This document shows positions 1 through 8,308 of a stretch of DNA of 64,000 bases, one piece after another. The stretch lies in the NCBI RefSeq assembly GCF_000721175.1, contig NZ_JOEZ01000034.1, forward strand, positions 1 through 64,000. The letters are read 5' to 3'. This DNA comes from Streptomyces anulatus (GTDB lineage: Bacteria; Actinomycetota; Actinomycetes; Streptomycetales; Streptomycetaceae). Made by a program: the position numbers and the translations under genes. Each line of letters starts with the position of its first letter. Position 1 is the first letter of the stretch. The notes below the pieces were generated by a model. The model worked only from the letters and a program-made list of their open reading frames with translations, searched no databases and was not told where the DNA came from.

Positions 1-92
1 GATGTCGCAATCCACACCGAACCCGGAAGGCCCTCACTCGTTCAAGATCCCTAAGCCGTGGGATCCGTCACCAACCTCCATGGACAGAACAC

Positions 93-1124
93 CTAGCACT
101 GGCCCGGGTGGGGTCCTCCGTCGAGTGGGTGCCGCCGCGGTCTGTCCTCGTACCGCGCCGCGGCCGGCCCTGACAGTGGAGCGAGCTGTTCCACCAGGGC
201 CTCCAACTCCTCGACGGCGTTCTCCGTCTCACGGCGGATGTTCTTGTGCTCCGCGACGGTGGCCCCGAGCAGCAGTGCGGTGAGCGCGACGCATCCGTTG
301 AGCAGCGAGAGATTGGCCATGATCTGCATCAGGCTGTGCCCCGCGAACGGCCCCAGGGCATCCGTGCCCGCGACAACGGCGAGCACGGAGACGACCAGGG
401 CGCACGGCGCGCTGCCGGGCAGTTGGAACCGCAGGGCCGCCCAGATGATCACCGGGAACACCAGATAGATCACCGACAGCGAACTGCGCGTGGCGATCAA
501 CGAAGACACGACCACGACGACCGCGAGGACCGAGGCCTCCAGCCACCGGTCGGCCGGGCGGGGCCACCGCACGCCGCGCAGGACCAGAAGCACGGGGGTG
601 ACCACCAGGACCCCCATCGCGTCCCCCGCCCACCAGGACGACCAGACCAGCCAGAAGCGTCCCGGCGGGACCTTGCCGTCGAGGAGCAGTGTGAAGCTCC
701 CGATGGTGGCGCTGATCAGCATCCCCGCGAACGCGCCGAGGAAGACCAGACCCACCCCGTCCCGCAGCCGGACCAGCTCACTGCGGAAGCCCACCTTCCG
801 CAACAGGGCGTACGAGGCCAGCGGCGCGACCGTGTTGCCGAGCATGATGGCCAGCCGGCTCACCGTGAACGCGTCGCCGATCTCGGAGACCGTGGCCAGC
901 GTGCCCAGCGCGATGCCCGGCCAGACCCGGACACCCAGGCACAGCAGTGCGGCCAGTGCGATGCCGGTGGGCGGCCACAGCGGGGTGACGACCGCGCCGT
1001 CCACGACGACCTGGCGCATCAGCCCGAGCCGCCCCGACAGGTAGTAGGCTCCGGCCACGCCCAGGACCTGCGCCACGTACACGGCCCGACGTCTGGCTTC
1101 CTTGCTGCGGATCACACCACTCAT
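93..1124 (-). CDS. MASE1-domain integral membrane protein
   Basis: About 343 residues and almost entirely hydrophobic, with around eight membrane segments. It begins with a YYLSGRLGL-type stretch and contains WPPTGIALAALL, both typical of MASE1, a membrane sensory domain. MASE1 is usually fused to a histidine kinase, GGDEF or SpoIIE output domain. Here no output domain follows; the C-terminus is a short coiled stretch (EELEALVEQL). The gene lies just downstream of a SpoIIE phosphatase on the same strand, so sensor and output are probably separate proteins of one operon. I chose ATG 1124, where the MASE1 homology begins. An in-frame GTG at 1160 would add 12 residues, and neither start has a clear ribosome binding site. 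Confidence 0.8.
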   Translation of the reverse strand: MSGVIRSKEARRRAVYVAQVLGVAGAYYLSGRLGLMRQVVVDGAVVTPLWPPTGIALAALLCLGVRVWPGIALGTLATVSEIGDAFTVSRLAIMLGNTVAPLASYALLRKVGFRSELVRLRDGVGLVFLGAFAGMLISATIGSFTLLLDGKVPPGRFWLVWSSWWAGDAMGVLVVTPVLLVLRGVRWPRPADRWLEASVLAVVVVVSSLIATRSSLSVIYLVFPVIIWAALRFQLPGSAPCALVVSVLAVVAGTDALGPFAGHSLMQIMANLSLLNGCVALTALLLGATVAEHKNIRRETENAVEELEALVEQLAPLSGPAAARYEDRPRRHPLDGGPHPGQC

Positions 1125-1178
1125 CAGACACCGACCGCGGCGTGAGTCGGCCGGTGACACGCGCGGTACGGTCCGGCG

Positions 1179-2012
1179 TCAGCGCGGCCCACGCCGCGCG
1201 GCGGCATGCCGCAGGACCAGTACGGCGGCGTCGTCCTCGTGACCGGTCAGCTCCGCCGCGCCCAGGACCTCGTCGGCCAGCTGCGGCGCGCTCACCACGA
1301 CGTGCGCGGCGACCAGTTGCCGGACCCGCTCGAGACCGTCCTCGATCTGCAGCGACGGTCCCTCGACGACCCCGTCGGTGAGCAGCACGATCGCCCCGTC
1401 GGAGTCCAGGGTGCGCCGGGTGACGGGGTAGTCCTCGCCCGGCTCGATGCCCAGCGGCATGCCGCCCGGGTCCTCCGTGACGCCGGACCGGCCCTCCGTG
1501 GTGGCCCACACGAACGCCACGTGCCCGGCCCGCGCGCTGTGCATCTCCCAGGTCGTCGGGTCCAGCCGCAGGAACGTGCAGGTCGCGAAGAGTCCCGAGT
1601 CCACGGACAGCAGCAGATCGTTCGTCCGGCCCAGAACCTCGCCCGGATCGGAGGCCGTGCCCGCGATGGCCCGCATCGCGATACGGACCTGCCCCATGAA
1701 GGCGGCCGCCTCGACGTCATGACCCTGTACGTCGCCGATGGCGAAGCCGAGGGCCCCGTCCGCGAGCGTGAAACCGTCGTACCAGTCGCCGCCGATGTCC
1801 AGTCCGTGGCGGGCGGGTGCGTAGCGTGCCGCGGACTGGAGACCGGGGAGCGCGGGCAGGACCGCCGGAAGCATGTCGCGCTGGAGTGCCTGCGCGAGTT
1901 CCACCCTGGCCTGGTGGAACTCCACTTCGCGCCGAGCGCGGGCAGTGAGGTTGTGCAGGGTGTTGAGCAGGTCTTCGGCGCTAGCTGAGCGGGGAGTCCG
2001 ACGCCGGTTCAT
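1179..2012 (-). CDS. SpoIIE-family PP2C protein phosphatase
   Basis: A 277-residue PPM/SpoIIE serine phosphatase. Metal-binding motifs are visible in order: GGDWYDGF (about residue 75), IGDVQGHDVEAA (about 92), TDGVVEGP (about 215) and GHEDDAAVLVL near the end. A short coiled N-terminus (about 40 residues) precedes the catalytic domain, and no GAF, PAS or HAMP sensor is fused. Such proteins dephosphorylate anti-anti-sigma factors of the RsbV/SpoIIAA type. No anti-sigma partner lies nearby, so the target is unknown. The MASE1 gene follows within about 20-55 bp and may supply the sensory input. The start is an ATG near 2012. Confidence 0.88.
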   Translation of the reverse strand: MNRRRTPRSASAEDLLNTLHNLTARARREVEFHQARVELAQALQRDMLPAVLPALPGLQSAARYAPARHGLDIGGDWYDGFTLADGALGFAIGDVQGHDVEAAAFMGQVRIAMRAIAGTASDPGEVLGRTNDLLLSVDSGLFATCTFLRLDPTTWEMHSARAGHVAFVWATTEGRSGVTEDPGGMPLGIEPGEDYPVTRRTLDSDGAIVLLTDGVVEGPSLQIEDGLERVRQLVAAHVVVSAPQLADEVLGAAELTGHEDDAAVLVLRHAAARRGPR

Positions 2013-2064
2013 GTGCCGCTCCGCGGTGCGTTACGTCCCTGAATCATACGGCGAGCGCCCCTGA

Positions 2065-2124
2065 GCGGCGACTGCGGCGACTGCGGCGACTGCGGCGACT
2101 GCGGCGGCCGCGGCGGCCGCGGCG
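2065..2124. repeat. 9-bp GC-rich tandem repeat
   Basis: Four perfect copies of GCGGCGACT run from 2065 to 2100, then two copies of the variant GCGGCGGCC and a partial unit. The array lies between the phosphatase start and the 3' end of the DinB-like gene, outside both coding frames. I see no function; it looks like a slippage-prone intergenic array. Confidence 0.8.
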
Positions 2125-2161
2125 AGGGCTTCCGCGTGCCCACCGGCGGCCGGGGCACCGC

Positions 2162-2782
2162 TCAGGACGGCCGGGCGCGGTACAGATCGCGGAGCAGGGC
2201 GATCTCGGCGCCGTGGTGCAGCACCTCCTGATTGACCCACCAGACGATGTCGACGAAGAGATCCTCCGCGTCGCTGCCGTTGGGATATGTGCTGTACCCG
2301 ACGGTGTCGAGGGCCGCGTCGTCGGCGGTGAGCAGAGCTTCGCGCCAGGCGGCGGACGCGGTCTCGAAGGCGGCCACCGCCCCGGCGGCGTCCCCCGGGG
2401 TGCGGAAGCCGTCGCGCGTGAGCGACCTGCTGCCGTACGAGTAGTCGGCACGGAGGGCGAGCATCTCGGCGAGATGGCTCAGACGCCACGCGATGGTGGT
2501 GAACGGAGGAGGGAACGGATGCGGGGAGTCCGCCGCGTCCCGCCCCCAGTCCCCGGCCCCCGCCAGGACGGTCGCACGCGCCCCGGGGCCGTCGTCGCGA
2601 CGGCGTACGGACCAGCAGTCGGGCACGGGTTCCCAGAGGTACTCGTCGTCGCAGAGTCGGGTGACGCTGATGTCGACGCCGTTGCCGCTGTCCATGACGG
2701 GACCGGCCAGACGGCCGAGGAGCCGCTCACAGGCGAAGTCGAACTGCTCAAGCAACGGGATCAGGCGTGGTGGAAGAGCCAT
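2162..2782 (-). CDS. DinB-like four-helix-bundle protein
   Basis: 206 residues with the layout of the DinB/DUF664/mycothiol-dependent enzyme family. An N-terminal helix carries an LLEQFDFACERLLGRL stretch, a middle segment has TTIAWRLSHLAEML, and a C-terminal helix has WWVNQEVLHHGAEIALLRDL. The two histidine-bearing helices supply the usual metal ligands (H in LSHL and in EVLHHGAE). Members are metal-dependent thiol transferases or of unknown role. I started at ATG 2782; an open frame continues upstream to 3154, but that stretch is antisense to the next gene and lacks homology. Monocistronic as far as can be seen. Confidence 0.75.
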   Translation of the reverse strand: MALPPRLIPLLEQFDFACERLLGRLAGPVMDSGNGVDISVTRLCDDEYLWEPVPDCWSVRRRDDGPGARATVLAGAGDWGRDAADSPHPFPPPFTTIAWRLSHLAEMLALRADYSYGSRSLTRDGFRTPGDAAGAVAAFETASAAWREALLTADDAALDTVGYSTYPNGSDAEDLFVDIVWWVNQEVLHHGAEIALLRDLYRARPS

Positions 2783-2914
2783 CGGTGGAGCGTGCCACAG
2801 CGACGGGCGGGCGCGCGCCCAATTTCCGGCGGGCGGGCGACGGACGTCAGCGGACGGTGGCCGGATGGACCCTCGTACCGAGCCGTTGTCAGTGCCCGGT
2901 GGGATGCTGCCCGC

Positions 2915-3184
2915 ATGGACGAGCTGATGAGGCAGCGACGGGTGTACGGCACCGACCACGACGACCCCCATCCAGGACCGAGGCCGGGTCACGACTATCG
3001 CGAGCTGGTCGGCGGCCCGCTCGACGGGCTGCTGCTCGACGTCACCGGCTGGGGCGACGCGGACCTGCGCGACGGCGTCGGGCTGGTCACGGAGATCGGC
3101 GCCTACGGTCCGGGCGGACGCGCCGAGTACGGGCCCCGGTCGCCGGACAGTCACCAGTGGGACTGGCGCGGCGACGTGCGGTGA
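2915..3184 (+). CDS. small conserved actinobacterial protein
   Basis: 89 residues. The central GGPLDGLLLDVTGW motif, followed by ITEIGAYGPGGRA-like and WDWRGD elements, is a pattern I recognise from short Streptomyces proteins of unknown function. It is soluble, with no signal peptide, and acidic in the middle. The ATG at 2915 is preferred because the homologous part begins shortly after it and the upstream frame is antisense to the DinB-like gene. No operon partner; the gene is followed by the tRNA-like gene on the other strand. Confidence 0.65.
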   Translation: MDELMRQRRVYGTDHDDPHPGPRPGHDYRELVGGPLDGLLLDVTGWGDADLRDGVGLVTEIGAYGPGGRAEYGPRSPDSHQWDWRGDVR

Positions 3185-3218
3185 CGGAGGCGGGGTGGTG
3201 ACACCGGCCGGGTGGTGA

Positions 3219-3295
3219 TGGCAAGGGCGGCAGGAATCGAACCTGCGACATACGGTTTTTGGAGACCGCCGCTCTGGCCGCTGGGCTACGCCCCT
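3219..3295 (-). tRNA. tRNA-Trp-like gene, anticodon CCA, 8-base loop
   Basis: Read on the minus strand, the acceptor stem AGGGGCG pairs with CGCCCTT, followed by discriminator G and an encoded CCA. The T-arm is GCAGG-TTCGATT-CCTGC. The D-arm is GCCC/GAGC with one mismatch, and G18-G19 are present. The anticodon stem is GCGGT/ACCGT with the loop CTCCAAAA. That loop has eight bases instead of seven because of a run of five A. The CCA anticodon indicates tryptophan. Either this is an extra, possibly mobile tRNA-Trp able to read four bases, or it is decayed. All other tertiary-contact bases look sound. Confidence 0.72.
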
Positions 3296-3306
3296 TGGTT
3301 ACGGGG

Positions 3307-3513
3307 GAATACCGAACTCCGCGTACCCGTCGACCGCGTCCGGCAGCTCATCGGGGGCTTCGGCTCCCTCCCGACCGGCTCCCGTACATCCCGAGCGGTG
3401 AACTGAGCGAGGGCGGCCGCGCCCGCACCCTCGTCAACGAGGAGGCCGCCGCTCTCCTCCACGGCATCTACGCCGACGGCCTCGCCGCACTCAAGCAGTC
3501 GCTCGCCGGCTGA
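3307..3513 (+). pseudogene. 3' remnant of an unidentified gene, frameshifted
   Basis: Two stretches with coding-like GC3 follow the tRNA-like gene in different frames. The first encodes TELRVPVDRVRQLIGGFGS (about 3310-3370). The second encodes SGELSEGGRARTLVNEEAA and LHGIYADGLAALKQSLAG, ending at the TGA at 3511-3513. Neither has a start codon with a ribosome binding site. I read this as the tail of a longer gene that lost its 5' part and one base. I do not recognise the family. A truncated gene abutting a tRNA fits an old integration or excision event at that tRNA, but no integrase is present. Confidence 0.4.
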
Positions 3514-3604
3514 ACGCCACGGACGCCCGGAGCTCCTCCGGGCGTCCGGCAAGCCGGGGGAGCGGCTGAGGGGCATACCCGGCCGTCCGATAGGTTGGCC
3601 GGTC

Positions 3605-5101
3605 ATGTGGGCTTTGAGCGCGGTCGGGCACCGTCGGCTGGGTGCGGCAGGATCCCTGGCGGTCGTCGTCGGCGGCTGGTTCGCCGGGAAGCTGCCGGTC
3701 CACGACCCCTGGGGGCTGTGGACCGACCACGGCTCCGCCACGAAGGCGGTCGCCGCCGTCCTCGCCTACGCCGGACTGACCGTACTCGTCGTCGCCTGGT
3801 GGCAGTACGGCAAGGCCGCCTCCACCGTCCGCGACACCCTCGTCACCCTCGCCTGGTGGACCGCCCCGTTCCTGCTCGCGCCCCCGCTCTACAGCGCCGA
3901 CGTCTACAGCTACATCGCCCAGGGCTCCATGGTCGTCGAAGGGCACGACGTCTACACCGTCGGTCCCTCCGCCCTGGACCCCGGCGGAATCGGCGGCGAC
4001 GCCGCCGCGAGCGTCGGCAACCACTGGCGCGACACCCCCGCCCCCTACGGACCGCTCTTCCTCCTGCTCTCCGCAGCCGTCGCCTGGGCCACCGGCGGCA
4101 CGATCGTCCCCGCCGTCCTGGCGATGCGGATCGTCGCGCTCGTCTCCCTGGCCCTGATCGTCTGGGCCCTTCGCCGACTGGCACGCGAGCACGGCCGCAG
4201 CGAAAGCCGCGCCCTGTGGCTGGGCGCCCTCAACCCGCTGCTGCTGATCCACGTGGTCGGCGGCATGCACAACGACGGGCTCATGATCGGCCTGATGCTC
4301 GCCGGCCTCGTCCTCGCCCTGCGCGGACGGTGGATCGCGGGCAGTGCCCTGGTCGGCCTCGCCGTCATGGTGAAGTCACCGGCGGCCGTGACGCTCCTGT
4401 TCATCGGGGTCCTTGTGCACGCGTCCGCGACCGGCCCCCGGTGGCGCCGCTGGGCCAAGGGGCTGCTCGCGCCCGGCCTGATCGCCTGTGCGGTCGCCGG
4501 CGGGGCGACGCTGATCAGCGGCACCGGATTCGGCTGGCTCCACACCCAGGGCGTCGCCGCGAACATCCACACCGCGCTCTCCGCCACCAGCGACCTCGGC
4601 CTCGGACTGGGAGAGCTGGCCCATCTGCTCCTGGACGTCGACGTGGAGCCGGTCAAATCCGCCGTCCAGGCGCTGGGCCTGGCGGCAGCGCTCGGCCTGA
4701 TCCTCGTGCTGGCCCGGCGCGCGATGCGCGGCGGTGTGACGCCCGCCCACGGGCTCGGCCTCTCGCTGCTCGTCCTGGTCGCCCTCTCGCCCATGGTCCA
4801 GCCCTGGTACCTGCTGTGGGGCATGGCCGTGGTCGCCGCGACCGAACAGTACGGCCGCCTTTCCGCCGTCCTGACCGTGCTCTCGGCGGCGCTGGTGTAC
4901 GAGACCCACCCCATGGGCGCCACCCCGCCCTTCGGATTCGCCCTCGCCGGGCTCGCCGCCGTCCTCGCCACCCTCGCCGTCCGGCGGACCCCCGTCGTGC
5001 CGCCCGGCGTCCGACTGCCCGGACAGCGCGGCCCGGCGGACGCGACCGCCGAGAACGCTCCAGCCGAGGCCGCGGCCCACTCCGCGCAGAGCGCTCCGTA
5101 G
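3605..5101 (+). CDS. mptB: polyprenol-phosphomannose alpha-1,6-mannosyltransferase MptB
   Basis: 498 residues and a polytopic GT-C fold with about 12-13 membrane segments. The first extracellular loop has LYSADVYSYIAQGSMV, with the catalytic-type aspartate of GT-C enzymes, followed by APYGPLFLLLSAAVAW. NPLLLIHVVGGMHNDGLM is another MptB hallmark. Mycobacterial and corynebacterial homologues add alpha-1,6-mannose to lipid-linked mannan using polyprenyl-phosphomannose on the outer face of the membrane; in Streptomyces the acceptor is less certain. The ATG at 3605 is preceded by TAGGTT (3591-3596) only 8 nt upstream, so the transcript may be leaderless. A low-complexity alanine-rich tail ends the protein. 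Confidence 0.85.
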   Translation: MWALSAVGHRRLGAAGSLAVVVGGWFAGKLPVHDPWGLWTDHGSATKAVAAVLAYAGLTVLVVAWWQYGKAASTVRDTLVTLAWWTAPFLLAPPLYSADVYSYIAQGSMVVEGHDVYTVGPSALDPGGIGGDAAASVGNHWRDTPAPYGPLFLLLSAAVAWATGGTIVPAVLAMRIVALVSLALIVWALRRLAREHGRSESRALWLGALNPLLLIHVVGGMHNDGLMIGLMLAGLVLALRGRWIAGSALVGLAVMVKSPAAVTLLFIGVLVHASATGPRWRRWAKGLLAPGLIACAVAGGATLISGTGFGWLHTQGVAANIHTALSATSDLGLGLGELAHLLLDVDVEPVKSAVQALGLAAALGLILVLARRAMRGGVTPAHGLGLSLLVLVALSPMVQPWYLLWGMAVVAATEQYGRLSAVLTVLSAALVYETHPMGATPPFGFALAGLAAVLATLAVRRTPVVPPGVRLPGQRGPADATAENAPAEAAAHSAQSAP

Positions 5102-5111
5102 CACCATCCCC

Positions 5112-5408
5112 TCGACGCCCGACAAGATCCTCGGCTACGCTGAGCGGGTCCTGTTGTCTCCGATAGAGGTGGACGTTGCGCATCTGAGGTCCGCGATCAT
5201 CGCGCGGTACGGCCCTGGCCCGTACACGGTCACGACGTTGTCGGCATGTCTGCCGCCCGTGACTCCCGCGTGGATGCGACCTCGGTGCTGAGTCGTCCCT
5301 CACTTCGCAGGACGGTTCTTCCCACCTCTTTCCGGCCCTCGGCCGGGTCGCCGCGTGCTGTTCGCATACGAAGCCCCCGCTCCTTCTGCTTCCGACTGCG
5401 AGAACCAC
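5112..5408 (+). promoter_or_regulatory. promoter and long leader of the ABC-F gene
   Basis: About 300 nt separate mptB from the ABC-F start. A candidate promoter is TCGACG (5112-5117), 18 nt, TACGCT (5136-5141). The resulting leader of about 260 nt contains a hairpin of GTACGGCC with GGCCCGTAC (about 5210-5226) and several possible short upstream reading frames, for example TTG at 5175 (3 codons) and ATG at 5246. Long leaders with short ORFs are common in front of antibiotic-resistance ABC-F genes, where they act by attenuation. I see no clear terminator with a T-run, so attenuation is an inference. Confidence 0.35.
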
Positions 5409-7085
5409 ATGAGCCATCCCACCGCGCCCAGCGCCTCCGTCGCCGTCTCCAACCTCACCTTCCGGTGGCCCGACGGCACGAACCTCTTCGACGGAATCTC
5501 CCTCACCGTCCCCCGGGGCCGCACCGGTCTGGCCGGCGACAACGGAGCTGGAAAATCGACTCTGCTGCGCCTGTTCGCCGGGCTCCTGCGCCCCTCGGCG
5601 GGGTCCGTCACCGTCGGCGGGAACCTCGCCTACCTGCCCCAGAACATCACCCTGGACACCGGCCTGCGCGTCGACGCGGCCCTCGGCATCGCCGAGCGGC
5701 GGGCCGCCCTGCGTGCCATCGAGTCCGGAGACGTGCGGGAGGAGCACTTCGAGACGGTCGGCGACGACTGGGACGTCGAGGAACGCGCCCTGGCCACCCT
5801 CGGCTCCCTCGGGCTCGGCGCCGTCGAACTGGACCGTACCGTAGGGCAGTTGTCCGGCGGGGAGACCGTTCTGCTGCGCCTGGCCGCGCTGCTCCTGCAA
5901 CGCCCCGACGTCCTCCTCCTCGACGAACCGACCAACAATTTGGACCTGTTCGCCCGGCGCAGGCTCTACGACGCCGTCGACTCCTGGCGCACCGGAATCC
6001 TGATCGTCGTCAGCCACGACCGGGACCTGCTGGAGCGGGTCGACCGCATCGCCGAACTGCGATCGGGCTCGGTGAGCTGGTACGGGGGCGGCTGGACCGC
6101 GTACCAGGAGGCCCTCACCACCCAGCAGGAGGCCGCCGGGCGGATGCTGCGGGCTGCTGACGCCGACCTGCGCCGACAGCAGCGCGAACTGGAGGAGACC
6201 CGGATCAAGGTCGCCCGCCGCCAGCGCCACGACAGGAAGCTGGACGGCCGTCGGAAGGCCCCGCGCATCGTCGCCGGGGAACGCAAGCGCTCGGCCCAGG
6301 AGTCCGGGGACCGGCTCCGAGGGCTGCACGAGGACCGTCTCGACGAGGCCCGTGAACGCAGGGAGGAAGCCGCCGAAGCCATCCGCCGGGACGCCGAGAT
6401 CAAGGTGAGCCTGCCCCACACCGCCGTACCCGCGGGCCGCACCGTCCTGACCGTGCGGGACCTGAGCCTCCCCTACGGAAGGCTGCGCGAGGGCAGCCTC
6501 CAGGTGAGGGGACCCGAACGCATCGCCCTGGTCGGCCGCAACGGGGCCGGCAAGACGACCCTGCTGCGCACGCTCACCGGGGAGCTCGCGCCGAGCACCG
6601 GAGAGGCCACGGCGGCGGTGCCGCTGAAATTCCTCCCGCAGCGGCTGGACGTCCTCGACGACGCGCTGAGCGTCGCCGGCAACGTCGCCCGCACCGCCCC
6701 GGGCACCACCGACAACCAGATCCGCTCACAGCTCGCCCGGTTCCTCTTCAAGGGGGCCCGCGCGGAGCAGCCGGCGGGCACCCTCTCGGGCGGCGAACGG
6801 TTCCGTGCCGCGCTCGCGGCGACGATGCTCGCCGCCCCCGCCCCGCAACTGCTCCTGCTGGACGAGCCGACGAACAACCTCGACCTGGCGAGCGTGCGGC
6901 AGCTGACGAGCGCCCTGGAGTCCTACGAGGGCGCGCTGGTCATCGCCGGCCACGACCTGCCGTTCCTGGAATCCGTGGGCATCACCCGCTGGATCCTGCT
7001 GGACGAGGCGCTGCGGGAGTCCGACGCCGTGGAGGTCCGCGAACTGTTCGGCAGCCCGGAGTCCACCCCGGCGGGCACGGCGTGA
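5409..7085 (+). CDS. ABC-F family ribosome-associated ATPase
   Basis: 558 residues with two ABC domains and no membrane segment, the ABC-F plan. Domain 1 has Walker A GDNGAGKST, signature LSGGE and Walker B LLLDEPTNNLDL. Domain 2 has GRNGAGKTT, LSGGERFR and a second LLLDEPTNNLDL. A charged coiled linker (about residues 230-320, rich in RRQRELEETR-type sequence) joins them. ABC-F proteins bind the ribosomal E site and either protect against 50S antibiotics or act as translation factors. The long leader and single-gene context favour a resistance-type member, but the ligand cannot be told. ATG 5409 is chosen; an in-frame GTG at 5355 would add 18 residues. Confidence 0.88.
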   Translation: MSHPTAPSASVAVSNLTFRWPDGTNLFDGISLTVPRGRTGLAGDNGAGKSTLLRLFAGLLRPSAGSVTVGGNLAYLPQNITLDTGLRVDAALGIAERRAALRAIESGDVREEHFETVGDDWDVEERALATLGSLGLGAVELDRTVGQLSGGETVLLRLAALLLQRPDVLLLDEPTNNLDLFARRRLYDAVDSWRTGILIVVSHDRDLLERVDRIAELRSGSVSWYGGGWTAYQEALTTQQEAAGRMLRAADADLRRQQRELEETRIKVARRQRHDRKLDGRRKAPRIVAGERKRSAQESGDRLRGLHEDRLDEARERREEAAEAIRRDAEIKVSLPHTAVPAGRTVLTVRDLSLPYGRLREGSLQVRGPERIALVGRNGAGKTTLLRTLTGELAPSTGEATAAVPLKFLPQRLDVLDDALSVAGNVARTAPGTTDNQIRSQLARFLFKGARAEQPAGTLSGGERFRAALAATMLAAPAPQLLLLDEPTNNLDLASVRQLTSALESYEGALVIAGHDLPFLESVGITRWILLDEALRESDAVEVRELFGSPESTPAGTA

Positions 7086-7273
7086 TGGGTGCTGACCTCG
7101 GCCCCCGTGTCGTACTGATCACCGGAGTGATGGCCTCGGGGGAGTGGACGGTCGACGCGTATCCGCGGACCGGGACGCCTCGTACCGGCCGGTGGACGGA
7201 CACATCCGGTCAGACGCCCGAGGAGCCGGTTCGGCCATCCTCGACGGATTGGACGGTCGGGTGGTGCGGGCTC

Positions 7274-7498
7274 TCAGGCCGCCTCGTAGCGGTGGGCCCG
7301 CCCGCCCCGCCATTCCACCCAGACCGGATTGTCGAGGATCCGGTCCGCTTCCTCGAGGCCGGCCTCGCCCAGGAACACGATGACGTCGTGGTCGCTGTGG
7401 GCCAGCCCGAGTATCTCGTCCCGGCCTTCGTAGTGCACGGTCACCCGGCGGCCGCCCGAGGGGGTCGGACGGTGGATGACGATCGGGGGATTAGCCAT
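7274..7498 (-). CDS. small hypothetical protein
   Basis: 74 residues: MANPPIVIHRPTPSGGRRVT at the start and WVEWRGGRAHRYEAA at the end, with an acidic middle (LGLAHSDHDVIVFLGEAGLE). This is a soluble beta-rich single domain seen as a short conserved Streptomyces protein. I do not know its function. It is monocistronic, and its 3' end faces the ABC-F gene. The 188 nt between them hold nothing I can identify. Confidence 0.6.
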   Translation of the reverse strand: MANPPIVIHRPTPSGGRRVTVHYEGRDEILGLAHSDHDVIVFLGEAGLEEADRILDNPVWVEWRGGRAHRYEAA

Positions 7499-7613
7499 GG
7501 GTCCACCCTGCGACGCGCCCCGCCCCCTCGCATCCCCGGCCGGCCCCCTGCGCGAGCGAGCCGCAGCCGGTCGGGAAAAGGCTCCCGCGCCCGCCCGGGG
7601 GCCGCGGAGGCCC

Positions 7614-8255
7614 TCACCGCCCGGCGGTCCCGAGTTCCACCGTTGTGGTGACGCGCACCAGGGAAGGGCCCCGCGGGGCGGAGCCGAACCCGAAGGCGAC
7701 CGGCGGATCGAGCGGCGCGAGCACGCCCAGGCCCACCCCGTCCAGCACGGCGTCTGCGGCCACGACCGGCCGCAGGTCCCGCGCCCCGTACCACTCCCGC
7801 CGCCCCGGGCCCGCGCGGCCCAGGGTGCGGACGCCGGGCATCAGCAGCCGGGCCGGCACGTCGCACAGCGCGGCCCAGAACGGGCTGCGGGCGAGCGGAG
7901 CCGGCACGGCGGACAGCAGCAGACCGAGGGCGGACCGGCGTCCGGTCCGCAGTCGAAGGCACAGCGGCCCCGCCTCGACGCGCCAGGTGTCGCCGGCGAC
8001 GGTGACGGTCACGGGCACCACCTCGATCCGGTCGAAGCGGTACGTGGCGGCCACGAAGTCCGCGATCCGCCGGGACGGGGCCAGCAGGACCCGTTCGCCG
8101 TCGGGATGCTCGACCATGACGTCGCTGAACGCCCCGAACGGCGACCGCGGCCAGTGCCCGACCACCAGCCGGGTGCCCGAGGAGGTCCCCACACCGGCGA
8201 TCCAGCCGTCGAACCGCAGCCGCTCACCTGTCACGCCGCCAGTCTCCTCCGTCAT
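7614..8255 (-). CDS. conserved hypothetical protein
   Basis: 213 residues starting MTEETGGVTGERLRFDGW at ATG 8255. The frame stays open to 8726, but that part is antisense-like sequence inside the next gene. The protein has a beta-rich N-terminal half (RLVVGHWPRSPFGAFSDVMV, ERVLLAPSRRIADFV) and a proline/arginine-rich second half (PARLLMPGVRTLGRAGPGRR) ending FGFGSAPRGPSLVRVTTTVE. It has no signal peptide, membrane span or catalytic motif that I recognise. Similar proteins occur in Streptomyces without a known role. It is the third of three minus-strand genes here, 53 nt after the YciO-like gene, so cotranscription is possible. Confidence 0.6.
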   Translation of the reverse strand: MTEETGGVTGERLRFDGWIAGVGTSSGTRLVVGHWPRSPFGAFSDVMVEHPDGERVLLAPSRRIADFVAATYRFDRIEVVPVTVTVAGDTWRVEAGPLCLRLRTGRRSALGLLLSAVPAPLARSPFWAALCDVPARLLMPGVRTLGRAGPGRREWYGARDLRPVVAADAVLDGVGLGVLAPLDPPVAFGFGSAPRGPSLVRVTTTVELGTAGR

Positions 8256-8308
8256 GGGCGGCGGGGGGAGGACCTGCGACCGGCGCGGCGGGTCCGCTGC
8301 CGTACGGG

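Noticed and set aside
2065..2124. Tandem 9-bp array considered as a CRISPR or protein-coding repeat
   Set aside because: Units are too short and have no spacers, and it lies outside both flanking genes.
3212..3406. Open frame reading MVMARAAGIEPATYGFW across the tRNA
   Set aside because: This is the well-known translation artefact of tRNA sequence; the nucleotides fold as a tRNA on the opposite strand.
5246..5408. Frame starting MSAARDSRVDATSVLSRPSL as a leader peptide for the ABC-F gene
   Set aside because: It has no ribosome binding site and runs on into the ABC-F gene in another frame for 304 codons instead of stopping, so it is not a typical leader peptide.
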